The notes beneath the pieces are model-generated. The model was given only the letters and a program-made list of their open reading frames with translations. It was not told the DNA's origin and made no database searches. Source: Comamonas sp. BIGb0124 (lineage in GTDB: Bacteria; Pseudomonadota; Gammaproteobacteria; Burkholderiales; Burkholderiaceae_C). From it: 64,000 nt of DNA. How positions within the stretch are numbered: the first letter of the stretch is position 1; each line of letters starts with the position of its first letter. Position numbers and translations under genes: made by a program. Positions 8,656 through 19,132 of this stretch are shown in pieces. The stretch lies in assembly GCF_003752175.1 (NCBI RefSeq), contig NZ_RJVF01000011.1:62001-126000 (forward strand), read 5' to 3'.

Positions 8656-9271
8656 GGCGAGGACTCAGCTGCTTGGATGTATGCAAGGGCCGCTGCCGGC
8701 CGACGGAAGGGCACGGCAGAGGCTGGACTGCAGTATGCGCCCCGTCCCCGGGCTTTTGCTTGCGCGCTCATGAAAGTGAACTCGTCAGACAGGGCAAACA
8801 AGGTCGTCCACACGAATCGAGGACCGCCCGCCGGTCACCCGTTCAGGTGTTGCAACGCGACCACTGCCGCAGACTCAGGCTTTCCACAGGCGACCCTGCC
8901 ACACCTGCATGCTATAACGTGGGCCGCAGGTGCGTTCGGACTGTTCTCATCCAGCCCGCCCTCCTGCAGGGAAGATTGATTTGCGTCTCGATAAACACAA
9001 CAGCAAGTGCCTCAGGGGGAAAACTGCCGGACGTCCGTGGGTAGCGGCGTGCGCGGCGGTCGGTCATGCAGCGGCTTTGCCGGCTGCAACCAGGCACGTC
9101 ATAACAGGTCAACCCGGTCGGGTTCGTACCGGCGCCAGGCTTCCCGCCCCATTTAAACTGATTGCACATGTCGGCGCACAGCGGGCCCCAGGGCCTTTGC
9201 GTCGTTGACTGGACACTGCCATCCTGCCCCCGAGCCATGCCACGGTTACACAGAACAGAGCACACCCATCG
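8656..9271. other. Long alr-lplT divergent intergenic region
   Basis: About 616 bases with no convincing ORF or RNA gene. It should carry both divergent promoters. The long minus-strand frame crossing it continues antisense through lplT and is Arg/Gly/Ala-rich shadow. A TATAAC at about 8913 and ATTTAAACT near 9150 are possible -10 elements but neither has a good -35. Confidence 0.5.
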
Positions 9272-10549
9272 ATGAAGCGCGGTTTCTTCACCATCATGTC
9301 GGCGCAGTTCTTTTCTTCGCTGGCCGACAACGCCCTGTTTGTGGTGGCTGTCGAATTGCTGCGCGCCAACGGCGCCCCTGAATGGCAACGGGCAGCCCTG
9401 GTGCCCATGTTCGCGCTGTTCTACGTGGTGCTCGCGCCCTTCGTGGGCGCCTTTGCCGACGCCCTGCCCAAGGGCAAGGTCATGTTCATCAGCAATGCGA
9501 TCAAGGTGATCGGCTGCCTGATGATGCTCTACGGCTCCCATCCGCTGGTGGCCTATGCCGTGGTCGGCCTGGGTGCCGCAGCCTACTCCCCAGCCAAATA
9601 CGGCATCCTCACCGAGTTGCTGCCGCCGTCCCAACTGGTCAAGGCCAACGGCTGGATCGAGGGCCTGACCATCGGCTCCATCATCCTGGGCGTGCTCGCC
9701 GGCGGCCTGCTGGTTTCGTCGCAGGCCATCGCGCTGCTTCACTCCATCCCCGCGCTCGATGCCATCGGCATCCACGGTGCCGCGCAGACGGCCATCTTCA
9801 TCCTCGTCTTCATCTACGCCCTGGCAGCGGCGATCAACACCCGCATCCCCCACACCGGCGTGACCATGCGCCCGATGCCCAAGCGGACCATCGAGCTGCT
9901 GCCCGATTTCTGGAGCTGCAACAACCGGCTGTGGGCCGACAAGCTGGGCCAGATGTCGCTGGCCACCACCACGCTGTTCTGGGGCGTGAGCGGCAACCTG
10001 CGTTACATCGTGCTCGCCTGGGCCGCCGCGGCGCTGGGCTACAGCACCACGCAGGCCTCGTCGCTCGTGGGCGTGGTCGCCATCGGCACGGCTGCCGGCG
10101 CCATCATCGCCTCGGCACGCGTGCGGCTGGACCAGGCCCCCAGCGTCATCCCCCTGGGCATCGCCATGGGTGCGCTGGTGATCCTGATGAACGTCATCAA
10201 CAACGTCTGGGTGGCTGCGCCGTTCCTGATCCTGCTGGGCGGCCTGGGCGGCTATCTGGTGGTGCCCATGAACGCCCTGCTCCAGCATCGTGGCCACAAC
10301 CTCATGGGTGCCGGCCGATCGATTGCAGTGCAGAACTTCAACGAACAGGCCTGCATTCTGGGCCTGGGTGCCTTCTACAGCCTGTCCACCGGCCTCGGCC
10401 TGACGGCTTTCGGTGCGATCACGGCATTTGGCCTGGTGGTCATGATCGCCATGTTCTTCATCCGCGCAATGCACCGCCGCAACCTGCGCAATCACCCCGA
10501 AGAAGTCGAGCGCCTGCTGCACATTGCCCGCTCGGACGAAGGGCACTGA
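9272..10549 (+). CDS. lplT: Lysophospholipid transporter LplT
   Basis: A 425-residue major-facilitator protein, about 12 membrane spans, that flips lysophospholipids across the inner membrane for re-acylation. It starts MKRGFFTIMSAQFFSSLADNAL, the family's characteristic N-terminus, followed by YSPAKYGILTELLPPSQLVKAN, the strongly conserved LplT signature around residues 107-128. Length matches the family. It is divergent from alr, the usual Burkholderiales context, and convergent with the 7TM histidine kinase downstream. No clear Shine-Dalgarno is seen. Confidence 0.95.
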   Translation: MKRGFFTIMSAQFFSSLADNALFVVAVELLRANGAPEWQRAALVPMFALFYVVLAPFVGAFADALPKGKVMFISNAIKVIGCLMMLYGSHPLVAYAVVGLGAAAYSPAKYGILTELLPPSQLVKANGWIEGLTIGSIILGVLAGGLLVSSQAIALLHSIPALDAIGIHGAAQTAIFILVFIYALAAAINTRIPHTGVTMRPMPKRTIELLPDFWSCNNRLWADKLGQMSLATTTLFWGVSGNLRYIVLAWAAAALGYSTTQASSLVGVVAIGTAAGAIIASARVRLDQAPSVIPLGIAMGALVILMNVINNVWVAAPFLILLGGLGGYLVVPMNALLQHRGHNLMGAGRSIAVQNFNEQACILGLGAFYSLSTGLGLTAFGAITAFGLVVMIAMFFIRAMHRRNLRNHPEEVERLLHIARSDEGH

Positions 10550-10626
10550 AGACCACGCGGGTCCCGGCATCTTGCGCAGCCCGATGGCGGCGCGGCCGCC
10601 GCCCTCGCCGGCCCGCCTATCGGCCT

Positions 10627-12768
10627 CTAGGCCCATGACGAACCGTCCGCCGGTCCCGCTTGCAGGGACGGCATGCCAGCCGCCTGGGGCGCATTCCAGG
10701 CCGGCAAACGCACCATGACCCTCAGCCCCGCCTCGGGCAGATTCACCGCCGTGGCATGCCCGCCATGCAGAGCCGCAATGCGGGCGACCAGATAAAGGCC
10801 CAGGCCCGTCCCTGCGCAGGAAGCCTGCGAGCCTCGGCCGTACTTGCAGAACAATTGCCCGATTTCTTCGGCCGATACGCCCGGCCCGTCGTCTTCGACG
10901 GTCAACACGATCTCGTCGCCCTCGCGCCGGGCCGCCAGCGTGATCGATGAACCGGAAGGGGTGTGGACGATGGCGTTGTTGAGCAGGTTGGACAGCAGCA
11001 TTTCGATGGCCTGCCCGTTGGCCCAGACGAACAGCCGATGCAGGCTGGCCGACACGTGCACCCGGTGGTCGCGCGCCAGATAGGCCGAGCGCCTGATCAC
11101 CTTGCGCAGGGCCGCAACCACATCCACGACCGCACATTGCCCCGCCGGCGCGGCCTCGGCCATCATGGCGGGGCTCAAGGCCTTGTCGACCAGTGCCAGC
11201 AGATCGTCGAGGGCCCGACGCATGCGCTGGCGGACCGTTCGCGCAGTCAGATCGCCATACTCCAGCGTGGCATCGAGCACCCCGAGCGGCGTGCGGAAAT
11301 CGTGCGACACCATCATGAAGAACTGCCGTTGGCTCTCCTGCGCATGCCGCGCCGCGGCCAGGGCGTTGATCACATCCAGGTTGGCCCGTTTCAGGCCCTC
11401 TTCCGTCGCCTGTCTCTGCCGCAGCTCCAGCAGCAGATCGGTGGTCCTGGCCTGGACGCACTGGTCCAGTCTGCGTTCGCTGTCGACGCAGTGATCGGCC
11501 AACGCACGCCGGGCCTCCATGCTTTCGCGTTGCAGCGCATGAATGCGGATGATCGCGGCCAGGTTGAAGAGCACCACATGCAGATACGCAAAGACGATGT
11601 ACAGATTGCGCGTCAGCCAGTGGCTCGACAGATAGCCCACACTGTGCAACAGGGCCAGCACAGCAAACAGCAGTTCGCATCCGTACAGGACCGCCAGCCA
11701 GGCCGCAGCGCCCCGACTCGCGCGGCCCAAGGCCAGGCACAGCAACACGGCAACGCCCAACTGCAACGGATAAGCCATCCCCGCGCCAAAGGCTGCCAAT
11801 TCATGCCCGCCGCACAGGAGCCGCCCCGTCTGCAGCAGCGCGAGCAGCCACAGGGCGCCGCGACAGGCCGCGCACATGTGCGAGAAATTCCGGCCCGGCT
11901 GCAGAATACCCAGGGTTTCGGCTCCCAGCGGCAGGAGCACAACCATACCGAGCGTCAAGACGATGTTGAACCAGCCCTCGGGCATCCATAAAGTTGCAAG
12001 GCCCGTGACACAAGCTGCCGTCGCGCTCAGCACGGCAATATAGACCGCATAGAAGAGGTAGAAACGGTTCCTCAACCAGAAACCATACAACAAGGCCCAG
12101 ACGAGGGTAAAGGCCAGCCCCCCGAAGAAAAGGCCCATGGCCAGGTTCTCCGAAGCCAGCCCCGCCAGCAGCATCTCGTGCGTTTCCAGCCGGATAAAGA
12201 ATGAACGCGGGGTTTCGGTTTCGATCCTGAAATAGATGCGCCGGCTTGCGCCATCGGCCGGCGGCAGCGCAAAGATCGCAAAACGGTTCGACACGTCTTG
12301 CGGGTTGCGCGGGACCATGCTGCCGGCCTGCAACGCCTGCACGCCCTGTGCCGCTGGAATGTAGGCGGTCACGGCATTGAGATAGGCGGGACTGACCTTC
12401 GCCCAGAGCCGGGGTGCATCCGGCGGTTGGGGTGCGATATCCATCACGAGCCACAGCGAGGGCCCGTAGCCCGCGGCCCACTCGGGAGGAACGGGGACGA
12501 TACGACCCGCCTCGACCGCGTGTTGCGCGGATCTCCAGTCTGCGACGGGATCGATGAGGCGGTAGAGCTGAAACGCGGGAAGGGTATCCGGCCGTGCTTG
12601 GGCGGGCCATGCCAGACCGTACAGCCACAGCAGCAGCGCGATGCCCAGCTTGGCCCGCCAGCCCCCCGCCAAGTCCAGCCCACCGGAATGCAGGCATACC
12701 CGTGCATTCCGCTTTCCAATACCAGCCAAAACCACCCTTTGATTCACCCGGAAATACAGGGAAGGCAT
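10627..12768 (-). CDS. 7TM (7TMR-DISM type) sensor histidine kinase
   Basis: A 713-residue membrane kinase. A signal/anchor segment near residues 40-58 (AKLGIALLLWLYGLAWPAQA) precedes a periplasmic sensory domain to about 205. Seven hydrophobic helices follow between about 210 and 400, the 7TMR-DISM layout. A coiled coil with repeated Arg/Glu/Leu (about 400-470) leads to the HisKA box SHDFRTPLGV (His near 490). The HATPase domain carries NLLNNAIVHTP (N box), VEDDGPGV (G1) and GTGLGLYLV (G2). It sits head-to-head with the response regulator at 13159, a probable cognate pair. The ligand is unknown; DISM domains often bind carbohydrate-like or small organic molecules. Confidence 0.9.
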   Translation of the reverse strand: MPSLYFRVNQRVVLAGIGKRNARVCLHSGGLDLAGGWRAKLGIALLLWLYGLAWPAQARPDTLPAFQLYRLIDPVADWRSAQHAVEAGRIVPVPPEWAAGYGPSLWLVMDIAPQPPDAPRLWAKVSPAYLNAVTAYIPAAQGVQALQAGSMVPRNPQDVSNRFAIFALPPADGASRRIYFRIETETPRSFFIRLETHEMLLAGLASENLAMGLFFGGLAFTLVWALLYGFWLRNRFYLFYAVYIAVLSATAACVTGLATLWMPEGWFNIVLTLGMVVLLPLGAETLGILQPGRNFSHMCAACRGALWLLALLQTGRLLCGGHELAAFGAGMAYPLQLGVAVLLCLALGRASRGAAAWLAVLYGCELLFAVLALLHSVGYLSSHWLTRNLYIVFAYLHVVLFNLAAIIRIHALQRESMEARRALADHCVDSERRLDQCVQARTTDLLLELRQRQATEEGLKRANLDVINALAAARHAQESQRQFFMMVSHDFRTPLGVLDATLEYGDLTARTVRQRMRRALDDLLALVDKALSPAMMAEAAPAGQCAVVDVVAALRKVIRRSAYLARDHRVHVSASLHRLFVWANGQAIEMLLSNLLNNAIVHTPSGSSITLAARREGDEIVLTVEDDGPGVSAEEIGQLFCKYGRGSQASCAGTGLGLYLVARIAALHGGHATAVNLPEAGLRVMVRLPAWNAPQAAGMPSLQAGPADGSSWA

Positions 12769-13158
12769 CGATCGGCATACCGCACGCTATCCCATAGGAC
12801 ACTATGTGCAGTCTAGGCACCGTCATCCTTTGTATTTCATTGCATAACAATGAAAAACAATTCTTGACCATTAAAGCCGACCTTCCGCAAGCGTTCCCGA
12901 CAAAATGCTTTCAAAACTCCCAGTCAAAGCCAAGGCGAGAGAATCTGGAATCGATGGGAGCCATCCCATGGATTTTTCCGGTCATTAAGATCGTTCGCAT
13001 TTGGCCAGGATCTCGGCGCCTTCGCCGTCGTATCCCGGGAGCGACACAAGGGCCCATGGCCCGGTCAACGGCTTGTCCCGCCGGCTTCGTACTGCCGAGG
13101 TGCGCCCACGGCGACCGGGGCCGCAAGGGTCATCACCTCCAGGAGGAGAGGGATACAA
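12769..13158. promoter_or_regulatory. AT-rich divergent control region with an operator-like palindrome
   Basis: The 390 bases between the head-to-head kinase and regulator genes include an AT-rich core (about 12800-12920), unlike the GC-rich surroundings. It contains a perfect inverted repeat TTTCATTG-CATAA-CAATGAAA (12835-12855) and a smaller one ATGGGA-GCCA-TCCCAT (12953-12968). Both could be regulator sites for the divergent pair; autoregulation is an inference. A strong AGGAGGAGAGG ribosome site lies just before the ATG at 13159. Confidence 0.45.
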
Positions 13159-13884
13159 ATGAAGGTATTGATCGTCGAGGACCAATCCGATTGGTGCGAG
13201 ATCCTGTCGGCCCACGTCAGCTCACTGAGCTATACCGTGCAGTGCTGCACGAGCAGGGCGCAGACCCTGGACATCCTGGCACGCCAGCCACCGGATATTC
13301 TGCTGGCCGACGCGCGATTGGCCGACGGCGATCTGCTGATGGACATCTCGTCGATCCGGCAACGCCTGCCCTCGCTCGGCATCGTGGTCCTGACCGGACG
13401 CACGCTGCTCGAGGACCAGGCACGCGGCATGGGCGATGGCGCGGACTATTACCTGATCAAGCCGATCAAGCTGCCCACGCTCACCGCCACCCTGGCGGCC
13501 CTGAGCCGAAGGATGAGTACATCCGCACACCGGATCGCACAGGAGCCCCGAGAGACGCCTCAGCACTGGAGCTTCCAAGGGCATGCCGGCAGGCTCACCG
13601 GCCCTCAGGGCCAGACGCTGAATTTCACGGCCCGCGAGAGCATCGTCTTCGGCGCCCTGCTCCAGAGCCTGCGTTTTCCGGTCACCCACACACAGCTCAT
13701 GCAGGCATTGGGCGAGTCGCCGAGGCTCGTCGACACGTCGCACCGCATCGATACCCTGGTCTACCGCGTCCGACAGAAACTCCGGCAACTGCAGGGAGAA
13801 CCGTTCTTCATCAAGAACGTGTATTCGGAGGGATTCGTGCTGGTCACCGGCACCCAGCCGCCGGTGGAGGTCACGCGCCTCTAG
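13159..13884 (+). CDS. OmpR-type response regulator, partner of the divergent 7TM kinase
   Basis: A 241-residue regulator. The receiver domain (1-115) has the acidic pair Glu7-Asp8, the phospho-acceptor Asp51 in LLADARLADGD, Thr79 in VVLTGRT and Lys101 in LIKPIK, so it is likely phosphorylatable. The winged-helix effector domain (about 135-230) shows FTARESIVFGALLQSL and RIDTLVYRVRQKLRQL, with FFIKNVYSEGFVLV as the wing. It has an excellent Shine-Dalgarno. A GC-rich hairpin without a T-run follows the stop at 13887-13914. Target genes are unknown. Confidence 0.9.
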   Translation: MKVLIVEDQSDWCEILSAHVSSLSYTVQCCTSRAQTLDILARQPPDILLADARLADGDLLMDISSIRQRLPSLGIVVLTGRTLLEDQARGMGDGADYYLIKPIKLPTLTATLAALSRRMSTSAHRIAQEPRETPQHWSFQGHAGRLTGPQGQTLNFTARESIVFGALLQSLRFPVTHTQLMQALGESPRLVDTSHRIDTLVYRVRQKLRQLQGEPFFIKNVYSEGFVLVTGTQPPVEVTRL

Positions 13885-13980
13885 TCGGCCTCGGGTCGCA
13901 CGCGGCCCGAGGCCAAAAGCCTGCCGGTGCGGCCTGCCCTTGAACGGAAACAGGCGGCACCGGCGGCGGCGTTCAGGCCA

Positions 13981-14721
13981 TCAGTCCTGCAAGGCCTTGG
14001 GACGGCGGCCCGCCAGCACCTTGCCGACGATCAACACCAGCAGTGCGCCTGCGATGCCACAGCCGTACTTGATCGCGCCGACGACTTCGACATGGGCGCC
14101 CGAACGATCCAGCCAGCTGTCCTGCAGCACGTTGGCCGTGAGGAACTGATCGGCAATCAGCATGGTGCCGGCAATCCAGCCCAGCAGCATGGCGCCCAGC
14201 GTGATGATGACGGGGAAACGATCCATCAGCTTGATCACCAGTTGGCTGCCCCAGACGATGATGGGGATGCTGATGACCAGTCCAAACACGACCAGCGCCA
14301 GATGGTGCTCGGCGGCAGCGCCCTGGGCAGCACCGGCAATGGCGATCACGTTGTCCAGACTCATCACGAAGTCGGCGACGATGATGGTCTTGATCGCAGC
14401 CCACAGCTTGTCGCTGGCAGCGATGTTGTCATGGTCGTCGTTTTCGGGGATGAGCAGCTTGATGCCGATCCAGACCAGCAGCAGGGCGCCGATGATCTTG
14501 AGGAACGGGATCTGCAGCAACTGCAGTGCAAAGAAAATCAGCACGACACGCAGGATGATGGCGCCTGCAGTGCCCCAGATGATGCCCTTGAAGCGCTGCT
14601 GCGGAGGCAGCTTGCGGCAGGCCAGCGCGATCACGACCGCGTTGTCGCCGCCCAGCAGAATGTCGATCATGATGATCTGGCCGACAGCGAGCCAGAACTG
14701 CGCGGTGAGGAATTCTTCCAT
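13981..14721 (-). CDS. TerC/YjbE-family integral membrane protein (copy 2)
   Basis: A 246-residue protein with about seven membrane spans. The two conserved acidic repeats are GDNAVVIALACRKLPPQQR (about residues 25-43) and SLDNVIAIAGAAQG (about 120), the metal-binding signatures of the TerC/MntY branch implicated in manganese efflux and in supplying Mn to exported proteins. The link to tellurite resistance is historical and not shown here. A paralogue lies 229 bases upstream on the same strand. A hairpin GGCCACG-GCAAAG-CGTGGCC (14764-14783) lies in its leader. I did not find a convincing yybP-ykoY riboswitch. Confidence 0.88.
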   Translation of the reverse strand: MEEFLTAQFWLAVGQIIMIDILLGGDNAVVIALACRKLPPQQRFKGIIWGTAGAIILRVVLIFFALQLLQIPFLKIIGALLLVWIGIKLLIPENDDHDNIAASDKLWAAIKTIIVADFVMSLDNVIAIAGAAQGAAAEHHLALVVFGLVISIPIIVWGSQLVIKLMDRFPVIITLGAMLLGWIAGTMLIADQFLTANVLQDSWLDRSGAHVEVVGAIKYGCGIAGALLVLIVGKVLAGRRPKALQD

Positions 14722-14950
14722 GTTGTTCTCGATCTAGAGGTGAGGTCTGCAACCGGCGGGCTCGGCCACGGCAAAGCGTGGCCGGCCACCCAGTGTGCCA
14801 TGCCTCGTGGTGCATGAACGCATCGGCGCCCCGCGCTGGCGGGTGCCGTTGCCATGCCGACCTCTGTGCGCGAAATGCCCTGGCTGCCGGTGTTGCTCCG
14901 CGTCGAATCGCGCGGTCAGACTCGGCCCCTCCAGCCGGGCTTTCGCAGGC

Positions 14951-15631
14951 TCAGCTCGCGGTCTGGGCGCGGCGGGCCAACCAGCGGCCCACGACCAGAA
15001 CAAAAGCAGCGCCGGCCACAGCGGCAGCATGGATCAGCCAGGGATTCACAGTGACGACGTCACTGAGCACGGCATCGTGAACAATGGTTTCACCCCCCAC
15101 CCAGCCGATCAGTGCCGCACCCAGCGTCACGATGACGGGGTAGCGCTCCATCAGCTTGATCATCAGCGTGCTGCCGAACACCACCAGCGGGATGCTGATG
15201 GCCAGGCCCAGGATCAGCAACAGCATGCTGCCCTGCGCCGCGGCGGCGACTGCGATCACGTTGTCCAGGCTCATCACCAGATCGGCAACCAGGATGGTGC
15301 GCACGGCGATCATCAGGCCGCCCTGGGTCTTGCCATGGGCACCCTCGTCGTCGTCGCCGCCGAACAGCTGCAGACCGATCCACAGCAGCAGCACGCCACC
15401 GACGATCTGCAGGAAAGGCAGGGCCATCAGCTTGACGGCCACGATCGTGAGAACGATGCGCAGGACCACGGCGGCGCCGGAGCCGAACAGCACGGCCTTG
15501 CGTTGCTGCGCAGGAGGCAGCGAACGCGCCGCGAGCGCGATGACGACGGCGTTGTCGCCGGACAGGATGATGTTGATCCAGACGATCTGAAGCAGACCGA
15601 TCCAGAAATTGGGGTCGTTGATGAATTCCAT
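14951..15631 (-). CDS. TerC/YjbE-family integral membrane protein (copy 1)
   Basis: A 226-residue paralogue of the gene at 13981. It has the same signatures, GDNAVVIALAARSLPPAQQ and SLDNVIAVAAAAQG, and a seven-span pattern. The cytoplasmic loop between them differs, being Asp-rich here (GGDDDEGAHGKTQGG). The C-terminal tail is basic. It lies downstream of sucD on the same strand but behind a terminator, so it probably has its own promoter in the short gap 15632-15709. A TerC gene beside sucCD is a recurring Burkholderiales arrangement. Confidence 0.88.
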   Translation of the reverse strand: MEFINDPNFWIGLLQIVWINIILSGDNAVVIALAARSLPPAQQRKAVLFGSGAAVVLRIVLTIVAVKLMALPFLQIVGGVLLLWIGLQLFGGDDDEGAHGKTQGGLMIAVRTILVADLVMSLDNVIAVAAAAQGSMLLLILGLAISIPLVVFGSTLMIKLMERYPVIVTLGAALIGWVGGETIVHDAVLSDVVTVNPWLIHAAAVAGAAFVLVVGRWLARRAQTAS

Positions 15632-15709
15632 ATGTCCTCAACCACTGCTATATGTTGAAGAGCGCAGCCATCGCCAGGACGGAGCGCTCGGTTTCTTGTG
15701 TGGGCAGAG

Positions 15710-15744
15710 AAAAAACGGGCTTGCCCGAGGAGGACAAGCCCGTT
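15710..15744 (-). terminator. Rho-independent terminator of sucCD
   Basis: Read on the minus strand, a 10-bp stem AACGGGCTTG/CAAGCCCGTT (15735-15744 with 15714-15723, 11-base loop) runs into a U-tract from the A-run at 15710-15715. It stands 16 bases after the sucD stop. Confidence 0.85.
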
Positions 15745-15760
15745 GTGGGCGACTGGCGCC

Positions 15761-16657
15761 TTACTTGAGCTGAGCTTTGAGCAGCTTGCCCAGTTCGGAG
15801 GGGTTGCGTGTGATCACGAAACCCGACTCTTCCATGATGGCCAGCTTGGCATCGGCCGTATCGGCACCGCCCGAGATCAGCGCACCGGCATGGCCCATGC
15901 GCTTGCCGGGAGGCGCAGTCACGCCGGCGATGAAGCCGACGATCGGCTTCTTGAAGTTGTCCTTGGCCCAGCGAGCGGCTTCGGCTTCGTCCGGACCGCC
16001 GATTTCACCGATCATGATCACGGCATCGGTGTCGGGATCGTCGTTGAAGGCCTGGAGCACGTCGATGTGCTTGAGACCGTTGATCGGGTCGCCACCGATG
16101 CCCACGGCTGTGGACTGGCCCAGGCCGACTTCCGTCAGCATGGCCACGGCTTCATAGGTCAGCGTACCGGAGCGGGAAACCACGCCGATGCGGCCCTTGC
16201 GGTGGATGTGACCGGGCATGATGCCGATCTTGATCTCGTCGGGGGTGATCAGGCCGGGGCAGTTCGGGCCCAGCAGCAGCGTGCGCTTGCCGCCCGCGGC
16301 TTCCTTGGCCTTCATCTTGTTGCGCACTTCGAGCATGTCCTTGACGGGAATGCCTTCGGTGATGCAGATGGCCAGGTCCAGATCGGCTTCCACGGCTTCC
16401 CAGATCGCGGCTGCAGCACCAGCGGGCGGCACGTAGATCACGGAGACCGTGGCGCCGGTTTGCTGAGCGGCTTCCTTGACGGTGCCGTAGATCGGGATGT
16501 TGAAGATCGACTCGCCGGCCTTCTTGGGGTTGACGCCGGCCACGAAGGCATTCTTGCCGTTCGCGTATTCCTGGCACTTTTCAGTGTGGAACTGGCCTGT
16601 CTTGCCCGTGATGCCTTGGGTGATGACCTTGGTGTCTTTATTGATGTAAATCGACAT
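15761..16657 (-). CDS. sucD: Succinyl-CoA synthetase alpha subunit
   Basis: A 298-residue subunit that binds CoA and carries the phosphohistidine of succinate-CoA ligase in the TCA cycle. The start at 16657 gives [20 protein letters not shown], the CoA-binding N-terminus. [20 protein letters not shown] lies near residue 125-145, and [14 protein letters not shown] near 245 holds the phosphorylated His. The open frame extends 70 codons further up but overlaps sucC, so it is rejected. It follows sucC after 20 bases, so they are co-transcribed. Confidence 0.97.
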   Translation of the reverse strand: MSIYINKDTKVITQGITGKTGQFHTEKCQEYANGKNAFVAGVNPKKAGESIFNIPIYGTVKEAAQQTGATVSVIYVPPAGAAAAIWEAVEADLDLAICITEGIPVKDMLEVRNKMKAKEAAGGKRTLLLGPNCPGLITPDEIKIGIMPGHIHRKGRIGVVSRSGTLTYEAVAMLTEVGLGQSTAVGIGGDPINGLKHIDVLQAFNDDPDTDAVIMIGEIGGPDEAEAARWAKDNFKKPIVGFIAGVTAPPGKRMGHAGALISGGADTADAKLAIMEESGFVITRNPSELGKLLKAQLK

Positions 16658-16677
16658 GTCTTGCGTCTCCGGCGTGC

Positions 16678-17838
<1,161 letters not shown>

Positions 17839-18185
17839 GAAGTCTCTCGTTGAAGTTCTATTTGGGGGCGCCAGGCACTGACTGCTGCCCAGCTGACGGC
17901 TGAAAGACCTCCGGGGAGGCCAGCGCCAACACATGTATTCACGGGCTTGCCGCGCTTCATGGACATGGCAACTGCGAACTGTATCATGCTGCGGCGCGAG
18001 AGGAAACGCGTACCCGGGATTGGTGAACTTTGCGGCCCGCAGCGACACCCACCCATCGCCCGTCACAATAGAGAGCGACAATCCGGCGCAGCCGCGTCGG
18101 CTTACGCGTGTCGGCGCCCGTTCCACGCGACGGCCCGGACCCGTGACGCCCGGCGTCCCGGCCAGACATCAACAGGACTGAAACG
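17839..18185. other. Divergent sucC-argC intergenic region
   Basis: About 347 bases holding the promoters for both genes. On the minus strand the area around 17970-17990 (TGATACAGTTCGC) looks promoter-like, but I cannot place -35 and -10 boxes with confidence. No ORF or RNA is supported. Confidence 0.45.
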
Positions 18186-19106
18186 ATGCCCAAGATATTC
18201 ATAGACGGCGAAGCCGGCACGACCGGCCTGCAAATCCGCGAACGACTGCAATCGATGCCCGAACTCGAAGTCGTGAGCATCGATCCCGCGCGCCGCAAGG
18301 ACCCCGAAGCCAAGCGCGAGATCGTGGCCACGGTCGATCTGGTGGTGCTGTGCCTGCACGACGATGCCGCTCGCGAGACCGTCGCCATGATCGACGCGCT
18401 GCCGGGCGCCAAGCCCAAGATCATCGACGCCTCGACGGCTCACCGCGTCGCGCCGGGCTGGGTCTACGGTTTCCCGGAGCTCTCGCCGGCCCAGCGCGAG
18501 GCCGTCGTTCAGGCGGATCGGGTCGCCAACCCGGGCTGCTACGCCACCGGCGCCATCGCGCTGCTCAACCCGCTGATCCAGGCCGGCGTGCTGCCGGCCG
18601 ACTTCCCGGTGGCGCTGCCATCGGTCAGCGGCTACTCGGGCGGCGGACGCACCATGATCGAAGCGTACGAGGCGAACGAAGCGCCGCTGTACGAGGCCTA
18701 TGCGTTCGGCCTGACCCACAAACACATCCCGGAAATCCTGGCCTACAGCGGCCTGAGCCGCCGCCCCATCTTCACGCCGGCCGTGGGCAACTTCCGCCAG
18801 GGCATGCTGGTCGAATTGCCGCTGCACCTCGACCTGCTGCCGGGCCGCCCCACGGTGGCGCAGTTGCTGGACATCTACCGCAAGCACTATGCAGGCGCCC
18901 GCTACGTGACGGTGGAAGACGCCCCGGCTTCGGGCAAGCTCGATGCGTTGGCGCTCAACGACACCAACCAGCTCGAGGTCCGCGTGTTCGGCAACGAGGA
19001 ACACCGCCAGGCCGTGGCCGTGGCTCGGCTGGACAATCTGGGCAAAGGCGCCTCGGGCGCGGCCGTTCAGAACCTGAAGCTGATGCTGGGTCTGGCCGAA
19101 GACTGA
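18186..19106 (+). CDS. argC: N-acetyl-gamma-glutamyl-phosphate reductase (short, type 2 ArgC)
   Basis: A 306-residue NADPH-dependent reductase, the third step of arginine synthesis. It starts [20 protein letters not shown] (type 2 nucleotide-binding loop). The catalytic Cys is in [15 protein letters not shown] near residue 118, and [14 protein letters not shown] follows. The length fits the compact ArgC class, not the 340-residue class. It sits between sucC and recX, interrupting the usual recA-recX-sucC run of Burkholderiales, head-to-head with sucC and tail-to-tail with recX. Expression is probably monocistronic. Confidence 0.94.
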   Translation: MPKIFIDGEAGTTGLQIRERLQSMPELEVVSIDPARRKDPEAKREIVATVDLVVLCLHDDAARETVAMIDALPGAKPKIIDASTAHRVAPGWVYGFPELSPAQREAVVQADRVANPGCYATGAIALLNPLIQAGVLPADFPVALPSVSGYSGGGRTMIEAYEANEAPLYEAYAFGLTHKHIPEILAYSGLSRRPIFTPAVGNFRQGMLVELPLHLDLLPGRPTVAQLLDIYRKHYAGARYVTVEDAPASGKLDALALNDTNQLEVRVFGNEEHRQAVAVARLDNLGKGASGAAVQNLKLMLGLAED

Positions 19107-19132
19107 TGCGGCCGCTGGCGGAACGGACGACG

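Noticed and set aside
8912-11740. A 942-codon open frame on the minus strand
   Set aside because: It runs antisense through lplT and overlaps the kinase in another frame; it is Arg/Gly/Ala/His-rich with no domain, a typical GC-rich shadow.
13887-13914. GC-rich hairpin GGCCTCGGG/CCCGAGGCC after the response regulator
   Set aside because: No T-run on either strand, so it is not called as an intrinsic terminator; it may still slow polymerase between convergent genes.
14722-14950. Possible yybP-ykoY manganese riboswitch before a TerC gene
   Set aside because: A small hairpin is present, but the conserved sequence blocks of that riboswitch could not be matched by eye.
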